A stretch of 64,000 nt of DNA, taken from NCBI RefSeq assembly GCF_006546625.1, contig NZ_VIAR01000008.1, positions 62,001 to 126,000 on the forward strand, read 5' to 3'. The notes under the pieces were generated by a model. The model saw only the letters and a program-made list of their open reading frames with translations, searched no databases and was not told the origin of the DNA. Origin of the DNA: Haloflavibacter putidus. GTDB lineage: Bacteria > Bacteroidota > Bacteroidia > Flavobacteriales > Flavobacteriaceae. This document shows, in pieces, positions 42,696 through 52,177 of this stretch. Position numbers and translations under genes: made by a program. Numbering within the stretch: the first letter of the stretch is position 1; every line of letters starts with the position of its first letter.

Positions 42696-44429
42696 TTACT
42701 GAACAATCAATTTCTTGGTAGCGGTTTTACCTTCTTGCGTGATTTGCAATAAGTAAACGCCAGTAGCCAAAGTTTGTATGTTTAAGCTATTGTTTACAGT
42801 TTTTGTCATTACTTGTTTCCCTAACATATTAAAAACATTCACTTGTATACTTCCAGCTTCTTTAGTTTGTATGTTTACCATATTACCGTTAGCAGGGTTA
42901 GGGTAAATGCTTACATCTGTCAAAACAGGATTGTCTGTTGCTAGGTTTGCATTAAAATCTGCCAAGCTTCTAGGGAAGATTTGTGGTTCTACAGGATCTG
43001 TACCATTGTCAAATTGTGCTGCAATACCAACAAGATTATCTAAAGTGGTAGCAGGAATTTCTGTACCAATATAATCTGCATCATAAAATTGTGTTCTTAA
43101 AACAATGTCCAAACTTCCGTTGGTTAAGGTGTAGTTGGTGCCGGTGCTAAAGGTTGCAGTACCATCTCCTTCTGCAATAGAAACGTTTTCAAAGGCAATA
43201 ACTTCAGACTCATAATCTTCATAGTTTGCAATATACTCACTCAACGTGATTATTTGTGGGCCAACAACGTTTCCCGTTGTGGTGGGAGTTCCCGGATCTT
43301 CGGTAGGAATTAACTGCATAATTCCGTTATATTCGTTTAACTCTCCGGTAATAGCGGTAATACCATCGCCCATATTATAAGTAGTAGTTATAACGCCAGA
43401 AGGATCGTCTATAAGAATAGCTCCAGTATTATCTTCGATATACTTTTGGCCTCTAAAGTCTTGTTGAAAAGTTAGTATTACTTCTCCTGTAACTGTATAA
43501 ATCTCACCAACTGTGCCTTCTCTTAATTCTGAGATGGTCAACACCTCGTTAGCAGGATCGCAAGTTGGAGCTGTAATAGTGTTTGTGATATCACAATTGC
43601 CACCAATAATAGAGTAATCAAAGTTTACACCCTCGTCTACGCCGGTAATATTGATTACACCAGTTTCTTGCGTAGATGGATCGTCACCGCCAATAGTGCC
43701 TTCTGTAGATGTAAGCGTGTAAGTTTCAGAGCCGCCACCGCTAAATTCTATAATGGTAGTATACGTGTCTGTTCCGGCAGTTTCTGCATCGCAAGTAATG
43801 GTTTCAGAAATAACTACTAACATACAAGAATTTGCTCCCGCAGAGAAAGTTCCTATCTCTATAATAGATTCAAAAGTACTTCCACCTTGGCAAGTTCCTT
43901 CGCCGTCTAATACGCCGTTAAAGTAGGTCCAATCGCTTGCATTAAAAGTTCCGGTAGCAGTTGTGCCATTGTTTCTTTTGGCATAACCATCTTTGTATTC
44001 CCAAACTTCGCCGGTACCATCAACGCTGTCTTCACCATATTGGTCAATAACTGCACTGTTACTATCCTGTATAATTCTAATACGGTCATCTCCGTTAAAA
44101 TTCACTACAGAAGAAGTAGTGGCAAGAGTAATGCTGGCACTCGGGTATTCTGAAGAAAAAGATGCATCGTCTGCATAAACGTAAACAAAATCATCTGTTA
44201 CTGTACCCAAATCTGCTAAGTTTAGCGTGTTGCCCCAATCTGTATTTGCATTGGTTTGATTTTCTAAAGAGTAGTTAGAAAAATCTACAGTGCCTTGTGC
44301 GTAAATTTCCACTATCTTAGGATTTCCACCCGGGCAGTCCCCATCAGAAATCATCGTCAAGATAGGTGTTTGTGCAAATGTTGCTATAGAAGCAAACATT
44401 AGCAAGGTTAAAAAAGTAATTTTTTTCAT
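42696..44429 (-). CDS. Secreted protein with lamin-tail-like domain, DUF5689-like domain and T9SS type A sorting signal
   Basis: The 577-residue protein has a signal peptide (MKKITFLTLLMFASIATFA). An N-terminal lamin-tail-like domain follows (about 25-170, KIVEIYAQGTVDFSNYSLEN...WTYFNG). A middle Thr-rich region leads to a DUF5689/OB-like domain (about 300-490, VLTISELREGTVGEIYTVTG). The C-terminal Por sorting domain (about 500-577) carries DVSIYPNPANG, VNVFNMLGKQVM, GVYLLQI and TATKKLIVQ. Such proteins cross the outer membrane by the type IX system and are released or anchored. LTD plus OB-like modules often accompany secreted nucleases, but no nuclease core is seen. Strongly acidic, Thr/Gly-rich composition. 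Confidence 0.88.
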   Translation of the reverse strand: MKKITFLTLLMFASIATFAQTPILTMISDGDCPGGNPKIVEIYAQGTVDFSNYSLENQTNANTDWGNTLNLADLGTVTDDFVYVYADDASFSSEYPSASITLATTSSVVNFNGDDRIRIIQDSNSAVIDQYGEDSVDGTGEVWEYKDGYAKRNNGTTATGTFNASDWTYFNGVLDGEGTCQGGSTFESIIEIGTFSAGANSCMLVVISETITCDAETAGTDTYTTIIEFSGGGSETYTLTSTEGTIGGDDPSTQETGVINITGVDEGVNFDYSIIGGNCDITNTITAPTCDPANEVLTISELREGTVGEIYTVTGEVILTFQQDFRGQKYIEDNTGAILIDDPSGVITTTYNMGDGITAITGELNEYNGIMQLIPTEDPGTPTTTGNVVGPQIITLSEYIANYEDYESEVIAFENVSIAEGDGTATFSTGTNYTLTNGSLDIVLRTQFYDADYIGTEIPATTLDNLVGIAAQFDNGTDPVEPQIFPRSLADFNANLATDNPVLTDVSIYPNPANGNMVNIQTKEAGSIQVNVFNMLGKQVMTKTVNNSLNIQTLATGVYLLQITQEGKTATKKLIVQ

Positions 44430-44454
44430 AATGTGTTGTTTTTATTAATTTATA

Positions 44455-44462
44455 CAAAGATA
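44455..44462 (-). promoter_or_regulatory. Candidate -7 box for the T9SS cargo gene
   Basis: The minus strand reads TATCTTTG, an exact TAnnTTTG match, 25 bases before the start codon at 44429. Confidence 0.5.
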
Positions 44463-44831
44463 AATGTTTTTTAATAGATGGCAGGGTTTAAATAGAATAG
44501 GAATAAAGATATAATCTTAATTTAACATTGAACTGCAATAGTTTATAACCAATAACGGCTTTGGCAGTGCAGAAAAAGGGAAAAAGCGTTGCTTTACGGA
44601 AAGAGAACTATATTGAAAAATATTATTAGCCTTAACGGAAAAGGTGATAATAAAAAGCCGGCTTTTGAGAAGGTAGAATTAACTAGAAGTTTATGGAATT
44701 AGTAATGCTCAATTCCGTAAAGTTATTTTAAAAATTTATAATTATTAACAATTATTTCACGCCGCGCTAATTTTTGGCTAACGGTGGCTTGAAAAATTAT
44801 ACGTATTTTTACTACTCAAAAATTAGTAAGA
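44463..44831. other. Divergent intergenic region upstream of the two-component operon
   Basis: No gene is seen. The stretch has two exact CTTTACGGAA motifs in opposite orientation (44592-44601 plus, 44713-44722 minus) and a variant CTTAACGGAA near 44632. AT-rich sequence close to 44804 (TATTTTTA) could be a weak promoter for the response regulator gene. Confidence 0.4.
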
Positions 44832-45515
44832 ATGGAAAATAGCGCTGTAAAAATACTCTTGGTAGACGATGAGCCCGATATTTTAGAAGTAATAGGATAT
44901 AATTTGTCTAATGAAGGGTATCAAGTAATTACCGCAGATAACGGAAAAGAGGGTTTAAAAAAAGCAAAAAAACACCAACCGCAACTCATTATTTTAGATG
45001 TGATGATGCCAGAAATGGATGGCATTGAAACTTGCGAGCGTATAAGAAAAGAAGCTTCGCTAAAAAATAGCATTATAACTTTTTTAACCGCTCGTGGCGA
45101 AGATTATTCGCAAGTTGCCGGCTTAGATGCGGGCGCAGACGATTATATTACCAAGCCCATTCGGCCTAAATTGCTGGTGAGTAAAGTAAAAGCTTTATTG
45201 CGCAGGCTAGAAAACCGAGAAAGTACCAATAATTTACTTGAAGTAGGTAATTTGACCATTAACAGAGAAGAATATACCGTTACCAACAATAAAAGAGAAA
45301 TCAATTTGCCGCGCAAAGAATTTGAATTGTTGGCTTTATTGGCCTCCAAACCCGGTAAAGTCTTCAAACGCGACGAGATTTTAGATGAAATTTGGGGAAA
45401 CGAAGTTGTAGTTGGCGGTCGTACAATAGATGTGCATATTAGAAAATTACGAGAGAAAATAGGAAAAGATACTTTTAAAACCGTAAAAGGAGTGGGATAT
45501 AAATTAGAAATCTAA
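44832..45515 (+). CDS. OmpR/PhoB-family response regulator
   Basis: The 227-residue protein has a receiver domain (about 7-120) with acidic pocket DDEPD, phospho-acceptor Asp in LIILDVMMPEMDG, Thr in FLTARGE and Lys in DDYITKPI. A winged-helix DNA-binding domain follows (about 135-227, LPRKEFELLALLASKPG...VDVHIRKLREKIG type). Its TAA stop overlaps the ATG of the histidine kinase by one base, so the two form a classical two-component operon. Confidence 0.95.
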   Translation: MENSAVKILLVDDEPDILEVIGYNLSNEGYQVITADNGKEGLKKAKKHQPQLIILDVMMPEMDGIETCERIRKEASLKNSIITFLTARGEDYSQVAGLDAGADDYITKPIRPKLLVSKVKALLRRLENRESTNNLLEVGNLTINREEYTVTNNKREINLPRKEFELLALLASKPGKVFKRDEILDEIWGNEVVVGGRTIDVHIRKLREKIGKDTFKTVKGVGYKLEI

Positions 45516-46567
45516 TGGCAAAAGCTTTTAAACGTTCTTACAAATTTGCGCTGTTTACTGCTTTTTTTATTAGTGTTTTTGCTACGGTATTTTTTGGTGT
45601 TTTTTTATTTATTTATGCGGAGGTTGAGGTCGTGGCTTTAGTATTATTTGCCGCTGTATTTTTTGTGTTTTCTTTTTTAATAATTCAATTGCGTATAGAG
45701 CATTTTATCTACAAGCGGGTAAAAGAAGTTTATGATAATGTATCTTTATTAGAGTCTGCAAATTTGCAAGAAAGCCCAATAACTTCAGATATGGTTACAC
45801 TTACCAAAGAAGTTAAACGTTTTGCCGAAGGAAAAAAGCTCGAAATAGAAGCGCTTAAAATTCGCGAAAATTACCGCAAAGAATATATGGGTAATATTTC
45901 GCACGAGTTAAAAACGCCGTTATTTACCGTGCAAGCTTATATATTGACGCTTTTAGATGGAGCGATGCACGACAAAACTTTACTTGAAAAATACTTAAGA
46001 CGCACCAATAAGGGCGTAGAGAGGCTACTTTATATCGTAAAAGATTTAGATATGATCACCAAGCTGGAAGTTGGCGAATTGCGCTTGCAGATTAAAGTTT
46101 TTGATCTGGTAGAAGTTATTAAAAACGTTTTTGACCTTTTAGAAATGAAAGCTACCAAAAAAAATATAAGCTTTGATTTTCAAGAAGAATACACCACTCC
46201 AATTTGGGTAAAAGCAGATCCCGAACAGATACAACAAGTAATTATTAATTTGATGGTAAACTCTATTAAATACGGACAAGAAGGTGGCACCACAGAAGTG
46301 TATATAGAAGATATTACTACAGATAAAATAATGCTTTGCATTACAGATAACGGCGAAGGAATTCCGCAAGAGCAATTGCCGCGTATTTTTGAGCGTTTTT
46401 ATCGCGTAGATAAAAGCGGCTCGCGCAAAGAAGGCGGTTCCGGCTTAGGTTTGTCTATTGTAAAACATATTATAGAAGCGCACGACCAAAAAATATACGT
46501 AGAAAGCGATTATGGTATTGGAAGCGAATTTTCTTTTACTTTACAAAAAGCCGAAAAACCTACCTAG
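45515..46567 (+). CDS. PhoR-like membrane sensor histidine kinase
   Basis: The 350-residue protein has two adjacent membrane helices (about 10-32 and 36-56) with almost no periplasmic loop, so it probably senses membrane or intracellular cues or an accessory protein. It contains HisKA with ISHELKTPLF (phospho-His about 130), the N box INLMVNSIKYG, G1 TDNGEGIP, F box FERFYRVD and G2 GGSGLGLSIV. It is the partner of the preceding regulator. The last 27 bases overlap the converging glycosyltransferase gene. Confidence 0.94.
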   Translation: MAKAFKRSYKFALFTAFFISVFATVFFGVFLFIYAEVEVVALVLFAAVFFVFSFLIIQLRIEHFIYKRVKEVYDNVSLLESANLQESPITSDMVTLTKEVKRFAEGKKLEIEALKIRENYRKEYMGNISHELKTPLFTVQAYILTLLDGAMHDKTLLEKYLRRTNKGVERLLYIVKDLDMITKLEVGELRLQIKVFDLVEVIKNVFDLLEMKATKKNISFDFQEEYTTPIWVKADPEQIQQVIINLMVNSIKYGQEGGTTEVYIEDITTDKIMLCITDNGEGIPQEQLPRIFERFYRVDKSGSRKEGGSGLGLSIVKHIIEAHDQKIYVESDYGIGSEFSFTLQKAEKPT

Positions 46568-47593
46568 GTCTTGGTTGTGCTCCAAATCAGGAAAACCCTT
46601 ATAATTCTCTAAAGTTTCTAATTTTTCTAGATCAAAAGTATCTTGCTGGCAAAAATTGGCAATCTTCTGTTGTTTTAAGCGTGCGGCCAAATATTGCTGC
46701 TCAAACTGTCCCGGCGTAGGAATAAAAAAAGCTTTTTTGGTGGTTTGTGCCAAATCCATAATGGTAGAATAACCGGAGCGGGCAATAATCAATTCACTTT
46801 GTGCAATTGCTTTCGCAAGGTCTTGACCAGTTAAAAAATTATAGATTGTAAGATTTTTATGCTGTTCTTTTGTAGCCTTTTTCTCCATAACGCCTTTTAC
46901 AAAAAGTACCGGTTTGGGGTAATCTTTCAGTATTTTAAACAAGCGCTTTTCTAAATATTCTCGCTGTGGTTCTGGTCCGGAAAGTAAAACCAAAATTGCA
47001 TATTTATTAGATTCTGTTTGTTTTTGCAGCCGACTTAACATTCCTATATATTTGATAGGAATTGGGAATTTCTTTTTTAAATGGCTCAACTTTCCGCTTA
47101 AATTGGGTTCTTGTGCAAAATCTGGCACCCAACATTCATCAAATTTTTTAATATAAAATTGGTGCAATTTGGTGCTAAAATAAGTAGTTGCGCCACTTAA
47201 AACTTGTAATTGGTGGGTAAGGTAAACACTGGGTACATCTTTAGAGTGCACGCCAAGCCTGTTGTCTGAGATAATGCCTTGTATATTTTCTTTTTCAATT
47301 ATTTTTTGGGTAAGTGCAAATTCTTTACGGATTGCTTTTTGCAATTGTACAGATTTAGAAAGCAGCTTTAATTTTAAAAAATAGCCACGCTTGCTGTAAC
47401 GCACTTTATAAGAAGGTAACCTGTATATTTTTAAAGTAGGAAACTCGTGTTGCAAAAGTCGTAATGCTTCGCCGTTAGAAGCCAAAACCGGCAAGAAATT
47501 ATTTTCCAGCAAACTGTAGATAATAGGTATGCACCTGGCAGCGTGTCCCAACCCCCAGTTTAATGGTGCTACTAAAATCTTTTTTTTCGGCAT
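46541..47593 (-). CDS. MurG-like glycosyltransferase of unknown acceptor
   Basis: The 350-residue protein has a GT-B fold: N-terminal VAPLNWGLGHAARCIPI (glycine-rich acceptor loop, residues about 7-23) and a GT28-like C-terminal donor domain with LLSGPEPQRE, and ELIIARSGYSTIMDLAQTTKKAFFIPTPGQFEQQYLA (about 270-305). It is related to MurG and monogalactosyl-diacylglycerol synthases but lacks a full MurG match, so it probably glycosylates another lipid or polymer. It converges on and overlaps the histidine kinase gene by 27 bp. Confidence 0.82.
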   Translation of the reverse strand: MPKKKILVAPLNWGLGHAARCIPIIYSLLENNFLPVLASNGEALRLLQHEFPTLKIYRLPSYKVRYSKRGYFLKLKLLSKSVQLQKAIRKEFALTQKIIEKENIQGIISDNRLGVHSKDVPSVYLTHQLQVLSGATTYFSTKLHQFYIKKFDECWVPDFAQEPNLSGKLSHLKKKFPIPIKYIGMLSRLQKQTESNKYAILVLLSGPEPQREYLEKRLFKILKDYPKPVLFVKGVMEKKATKEQHKNLTIYNFLTGQDLAKAIAQSELIIARSGYSTIMDLAQTTKKAFFIPTPGQFEQQYLAARLKQQKIANFCQQDTFDLEKLETLENYKGFPDLEHNQDLGRFFGFL

Positions 47594-47862
47594 AAATAAA
47601 ACAGTTGATTTTTGGGCAAAACAAATCAGTTATGCATATATAAGCTTTTTACCCAAGTTAATTAATTATATTTCTATTTTTAGGAAATATTTTTGACTAT
47701 TAAAGCTTATTTCAGTAAAAAATTAACAGCCAGCTAAGAAGTTTTTCTTCCGTATAGTAAAAAGTAGCAAGAGTTGAATTATAAAGACATAATTGCTCTT
47801 TTATGTATAAGCAGGGAGAAATGAAAATAATTTTTTTAATTTTGAAAAAATTTTAACAAAAA

Positions 47863-48537
47863 GTGGGAAGCAAAAATAAATTACAACGTTTTAAAGAAAA
47901 CGAAACTTTTACTAATGTTATACAACCTAAACGAGAAGAAATTGTAGATGGTAATTTTCCCTTAAAGGGAAAGTGGGGCAGCGAGTTTTTTAAAAACAAC
48001 CAGCCAATTGTTTTAGAATTAGGCTGCGGCAAAGGAGAATACTGCATAGGCCTTTCTAAAATGTTTCCCGATAAGAATTTTCTGGGCATAGATATAAAAG
48101 GTGCCAGATTTTGGCGTGGCGCTAAAACAGCCTTAGAAGAAGATAAAGAAAACGTAGGTTTTTTACGAACACAAATAGAGCTGGTAGATCAAATTTTTGC
48201 AGAAAACGAAATAGACGAAATCTGGATAACTTTTCCGGACCCGCAAATAAAATATAAACGCACAAAGCACCGCTTAACCAATAGTGAGTTTTTACAGAAA
48301 TACAAAAAAATACTAAAACCTGAAGGTCAAGTGCATTTAAAAACAGATAGCGAGTTTATGCACGGTTACACCTTAGGGCTTTTGCACGGCGAAGGGCACG
48401 AAATTATAGATGCCAACCATAATGTTTATAAAAATGAATATTCGTCAAAAGAAGTTGTAAATATTCAAACATTTTACGAAAAGCAGTATCTTGAAGAAAA
48501 TAAAAAGATAACCTACATCAACTTTAGAATTAAATAA
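47863..48537 (+). CDS. trmB: tRNA (guanosine(46)-N7)-methyltransferase
   Basis: The 224-residue protein has the SAM-binding LELGCGKGEYCIGLSKMFP (about 52-70), the IDIKGARFWRGA segment, and the TrmB signature WITFPDPQIKYKRTKHRL (about 122-139). It adds m7G46 in the variable loop of tRNAs. The start codon is GTG at 47863; no upstream in-frame ATG exists. It leads a plus-strand run (trmB, lysE, alkyltransferase-like) with very short spacings. Confidence 0.95.
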   Translation: MGSKNKLQRFKENETFTNVIQPKREEIVDGNFPLKGKWGSEFFKNNQPIVLELGCGKGEYCIGLSKMFPDKNFLGIDIKGARFWRGAKTALEEDKENVGFLRTQIELVDQIFAENEIDEIWITFPDPQIKYKRTKHRLTNSEFLQKYKKILKPEGQVHLKTDSEFMHGYTLGLLHGEGHEIIDANHNVYKNEYSSKEVVNIQTFYEKQYLEENKKITYINFRIK

Positions 48538-48544
48538 CAAAAAC

Positions 48545-49174
48545 TTGGAAGAAGTTAAACTATTTATCTTTACCTATTTTGCTGCTTTATTGGGGGTTTT
48601 GCCTCCTGGTTTGGTAAATATGACGGTAGCAAAAACCTGTGTAGATAAAGGTAAGCAGAGCGGTATTTTTGTTGCTTTGGGATCTACGCTAATAGTTTTT
48701 TTCCAAGCTTTGGTTGCCATTCTAATGGCTAAATATATTTTTACGCATCCGTACGTACGCACAATGTTGTTGCGAGCGGGGTTGGTTATTTTTGTCATTT
48801 TGGCTATATATTTTTTTATACAAGGCAGGAATAGTGAAAACAAAAAGATAAAAACGGCTAAAAAGCATAGAACCAAAAGCTTTTTAAAAGGTTCTACCAT
48901 AGCCTTATTAAACGTATTCCCAATACCGTATTTTGTAGTTTTAAGTACTTTGTTTAACGCTCAAGGCGGATATGATTATGGCATGCTAAGCATTATTTTG
49001 TTTTCGACAGCTGCGGCTTCCGGTAGTTTTAGCTCGTTATACATATATGTAGTGTTTTTTATGAAAATTGAAAAGCATACCCAGAAATTTGCCAAATATT
49101 CCAATTACTTTATGGCAGGTTTAATGGTGCTTTTAATTATTGTTGCATTAATAAGAATGTATTTTACAGCGTGA
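48545..49174 (+). CDS. LysE-family transporter
   Basis: The 209-residue inner-membrane protein has six hydrophobic segments and the LysE-like opening LLGVLPPGLVNMTVAKTCVDKGKQSG (PPG motif, about residues 17-42), then GSTIALLNVFPIPYF. The family exports amino acids or related metabolites; the substrate is not predictable. The start codon appears to be TTG at 48545, 7 bp after trmB. It overlaps the next gene by 4 bases (GTGA). Confidence 0.85.
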   Translation: MEEVKLFIFTYFAALLGVLPPGLVNMTVAKTCVDKGKQSGIFVALGSTLIVFFQALVAILMAKYIFTHPYVRTMLLRAGLVIFVILAIYFFIQGRNSENKKIKTAKKHRTKSFLKGSTIALLNVFPIPYFVVLSTLFNAQGGYDYGMLSIILFSTAAASGSFSSLYIYVVFFMKIEKHTQKFAKYSNYFMAGLMVLLIIVALIRMYFTA

Positions 49175-49488
49175 AAGATAAAAATTTCTTCGATAAAGTT
49201 TATAGCGTAGCAGCACAAATTCCTTACGGAAGAGTTACCAGTTATGGCGCTATTGCCAAAGCAATTGGAGCGGCAAAAAGCGCCAGAATGGTTGGCTATG
49301 CTTTAAATAGCGCTAAAGATAAACCAGAAGTGCCCGCACATCGTGTTGTAAACAGAAAAGGATTGCTAAGCGGCAAACAACATTTTGGCGGCACCAATCT
49401 TATGCAGCAATTGTTAGAGAGTGAAGGGGTTGTGGTAAAAGACAATCAGGTGCAAAACTTTGCGGAAATTTTCTGGGATCCTCAATAA
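49171..49488 (+). CDS. Alkyltransferase-like (ATL) protein, MGMT fold without the reactive Cys
   Basis: The 105-residue protein matches the MGMT DNA-binding domain: IPYGRVTSYGAIAKAIG (about 17-33), ARMVGYALN and the active-site region VPAHRVVNRKG. The alkyl-acceptor Cys of PCHRV is replaced by Ala, so it cannot repair O6-alkylguanine itself. ATL proteins bind such lesions and flag them for nucleotide excision repair. GTG start at 49171, coupled to the LysE stop. Confidence 0.9.
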   Translation: MKDKNFFDKVYSVAAQIPYGRVTSYGAIAKAIGAAKSARMVGYALNSAKDKPEVPAHRVVNRKGLLSGKQHFGGTNLMQQLLESEGVVVKDNQVQNFAEIFWDPQ

Positions 49489-49575
49489 AAACAGCAAATT
49501 CCACTACAAAAAATCTACAGTCCGCAGGCATATATAAATTCCTGTAAACTACTTCTTAATCTTATACTTAAACTG

Positions 49576-49583
49576 TATATTTG
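49576..49583 (+). promoter_or_regulatory. Candidate -7 box for the Mrp-NifU Fe-S operon
   Basis: TATATTTG matches TAnnTTTG and lies 46 bases before the Mrp start codon. Confidence 0.45.
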
Positions 49584-49629
49584 TACTTTAGAATAATTCT
49601 AAGTAAGCAATAAAATAAAATAATTTCTA

Positions 49630-50766
49630 ATGAAATTAAAGAAGCAAGATATTCTTAAAGCATTGGAAACCATTAGTGTTTCTGGCGAAGGAAAAAATAT
49701 GGTAGAAAGTGGCGCAGTAAAAAATATAGTCACTTTTGGAGACGAAGTAGTAGTAGATTTACAATTGGCAACTCCTGCTTTACACATAAAAAAACGTGCA
49801 GAAGTAGACGTTTTAAAAGCTATTCACGAGCATGTCTACGATAAAGCAAAAGTAAAAGTAAATATAAAGGTAGAAGCACCGCCAAAAGAAGATGCCAATA
49901 AAATTAAAGGCAAACCAATACCCGGTATAAAAAATATAGTTGCCGTGGCTTCTGGTAAAGGTGGCGTAGGAAAATCTACAGTTGCGGCCAACTTAGCCGC
50001 CAGTTTATCTGAGATGGGCTTTAAAGTAGGTCTTTTAGACGCAGATATCTATGGGCCGTCCGCAACCATTATGTTTGATGTAGAGCGCGAACGTCCTTTA
50101 TCTGTAAAAGTTAACGGAAAATCTAAAATGAAACCCATAGAAAACCATGGGGTTAAAATTTTATCTATAGGGTTTTTTACAAAACCAGATCAAGCGGTTA
50201 TCTGGCGCGGACCAATGGCTGCAAAAGCATTAAATCAAATGATTTTTGATGCAGATTGGGGAGAGTTAGATTTTCTGTTGGTAGATTTACCTCCGGGAAC
50301 CGGCGATATTCACTTGTCTATAATGCAAAGTTTGCCCATAACCGGTGCAGTAATTGTTAGTACGCCGCAAAATGTAGCCTTGTCAGATGCCAAGAAAGGT
50401 GTGGCAATGTTCCGTCAAGAAAGCATAGATGTGCCTGTTCTTGGTATAATAGAAAACATGTCGTATTTTACTCCAGAAGAATTGCCGGACAATAAATATT
50501 ACATTTTTGGCGAAAAAGGAGCTAAAAACTTAGCAGACGATTTACAAATACCATTCTTAGGAGAATTACCTTTGGTGCAAAGCATTAGAGAGTCTGGAGA
50601 TATTGGTAGACCTGCAGCCTTGCAAAAAGACACCCCGGTTGCAAAAGCAATGGGAGAAATAACCAAAAATGTAGTGCAACAAACGGTTAGTCGTAACGAA
50701 AATCTACCACCAACCGAAGCAATAAAAATCACGACAATGGCCGGCTGTAGTGCCGTTAAAAAATAA
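49630..50766 (+). CDS. Mrp/NBP35-family Fe-S cluster carrier ATPase
   Basis: The 378-residue protein has an N-terminal DUF59/MIP18-like domain (about 1-85) fused to a P-loop ATPase with the deviant Walker A GKGGVGKST (about 111-119), DADIYGPSATIMF, and LVDLPPGTGDIHLS. It also has the C-terminal ending TMAGCSAVKK. Mrp proteins carry [4Fe-4S] clusters to target enzymes in the cytosol. The Cys-x-x-Cys seen in some members is not evident here. The NifU gene follows 11 bp later. Confidence 0.94.
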   Translation: MKLKKQDILKALETISVSGEGKNMVESGAVKNIVTFGDEVVVDLQLATPALHIKKRAEVDVLKAIHEHVYDKAKVKVNIKVEAPPKEDANKIKGKPIPGIKNIVAVASGKGGVGKSTVAANLAASLSEMGFKVGLLDADIYGPSATIMFDVERERPLSVKVNGKSKMKPIENHGVKILSIGFFTKPDQAVIWRGPMAAKALNQMIFDADWGELDFLLVDLPPGTGDIHLSIMQSLPITGAVIVSTPQNVALSDAKKGVAMFRQESIDVPVLGIIENMSYFTPEELPDNKYYIFGEKGAKNLADDLQIPFLGELPLVQSIRESGDIGRPAALQKDTPVAKAMGEITKNVVQQTVSRNENLPPTEAIKITTMAGCSAVKK

Positions 50767-50777
50767 ATAGCTAAACC

Positions 50778-51029
50778 ATGACAACAGTTGATGAGAATTT
50801 GAAAGCGAATGTAGAAAAAGCTTTAGAAGAGATAAGACCATTTCTAAATAACGATGGTGGTGATATTTCTTTAATAGAAATAGACGAAAAAGAAAATGTT
50901 GTAAAAGTGCAATTAGAAGGCGCTTGTGTGGGATGTAGTGTAAACCAGATGACCTTAAAATCTGGCGTAGAAATGACGATAAAAAAATACGCACCACAAA
51001 TAGAAAAGGTAGTAAATATAGAAGCTTAA
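50778..51029 (+). CDS. NifU C-terminal-domain Fe-S scaffold protein
   Basis: The 83-residue protein is a single NifU C-terminal domain with RPFLNNDGGDISLIEID and the cluster-binding LEGACVGCSVNQMTLKSGVE (CxxC at about residues 54-57). It assembles or delivers Fe-S clusters. Its place directly after Mrp and before a ferredoxin reductase and ferredoxin supports an Fe-S maturation module. Confidence 0.94.
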   Translation: MTTVDENLKANVEKALEEIRPFLNNDGGDISLIEIDEKENVVKVQLEGACVGCSVNQMTLKSGVEMTIKKYAPQIEKVVNIEA

Positions 51030-51114
51030 GCTGATAATTGTCATAGTATATGAAGCATTATTTCTCGAATTTTACCGAGAAAATTGTTGTTTTTAATTCG
51101 AAGGATTTCCATTT

Positions 51115-52176
51115 ATGATTAAAACAGATATATTGATAATAGGTGCAGGACCAACAGGCCTGTTTACCGTATTTGAAGCAGGACTATTAAAATTAAAATG
51201 CCATTTAATTGATGCTTTGCCACAACCTGGCGGCCAATGTGCAGAAATATACCCAAAGAAACCTATTTATGATATTCCGGCCTTTCCGGAAGTTTTGGCG
51301 GGAGATTTGGTGAATAATTTAATGGAGCAAATAAAGCCTTTTGAACCGGGCTTTACCTTGGGCGAAAGAGCAGAAGATATAGAAAAACTAGAGGATGGTA
51401 GTTTTATAGTAACTACCAACAAAGGTACAAAACACCACGCACCAATTGTTGCTATAGCAGGAGGTTTGGGTAGTTTTGAACCTCGTAAGCCGCCTATTCC
51501 CAATTTAGCAAATTACGAAGATAGAGGCGTTACTTATATGATAAAAGATCCCGAACAGTATCGGGGAAAACACGTAGTGATTGCCGGAGGGGGAGATTCT
51601 GCTTTAGATTGGAGTATTTTCTTGGCAAATGTCGCCGCCGAAGTTACTTTGGTGCATCGCAGAAATGAGTTTCGTGGTGCATTAGATTCTGTAGATAAAG
51701 TAAAAGAGCTTAAAAATTTGGGTAAAATTAATTTGATTACCCCGGCCGAAATTGTTGAGGTTGACGGGGAAACCAAATTAGAGTCGGTTTTAATACGTAA
51801 AAACGACGAAGCCAAAGAAGAGATTCTTTTAGAGGTAGATTATTTTATTCCGTTATTTGGGCTTTCGCCAAAATTAGGTCCTATAGCAAATTGGGGCTTA
51901 GAAATAGAGAAAAACGCTATAAAAGTAGACAATAGTTTAGATTATCAAACCAACATACCTGGTATTTATGCTATTGGAGATGTAAATACCTATCCGGGAA
52001 AATTAAAATTGATTTTATGCGGTTTTCACGAAGCAACCTTAATGTGTCAAAGTGCTTACCAACGCATTTTTCCGGATAAAAAATATGTAATGAAATATAC
52101 AACGGTTGGCGGCGTAACTGGATTTGATGGCTCTAAAAAAGAGGCGCCAAAAGCGGTAGTAAAAGCCATAGATTAA
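51115..52176 (+). CDS. Ferredoxin--NADP reductase, thioredoxin-reductase-like type
   Basis: The 353-residue flavoprotein has the FAD-binding LIIGAGPTGLFTVFEAGLL (about 5-23), PQPGGQCAEIYPKKPIYDIP, the NAD(P)-binding VVIAGGGDSALDW (about 156-168) and the C-terminal GIYAIGDVNTYPGKLKLI. The redox CxxC of thioredoxin reductases is absent, which marks the YumC-type FNR group. It ends 1 bp before a 2Fe-2S ferredoxin gene, the likely electron partner. Confidence 0.9.
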   Translation: MIKTDILIIGAGPTGLFTVFEAGLLKLKCHLIDALPQPGGQCAEIYPKKPIYDIPAFPEVLAGDLVNNLMEQIKPFEPGFTLGERAEDIEKLEDGSFIVTTNKGTKHHAPIVAIAGGLGSFEPRKPPIPNLANYEDRGVTYMIKDPEQYRGKHVVIAGGGDSALDWSIFLANVAAEVTLVHRRNEFRGALDSVDKVKELKNLGKINLITPAEIVEVDGETKLESVLIRKNDEAKEEILLEVDYFIPLFGLSPKLGPIANWGLEIEKNAIKVDNSLDYQTNIPGIYAIGDVNTYPGKLKLILCGFHEATLMCQSAYQRIFPDKKYVMKYTTVGGVTGFDGSKKEAPKAVVKAID

Positions 52177-52177
52177 T

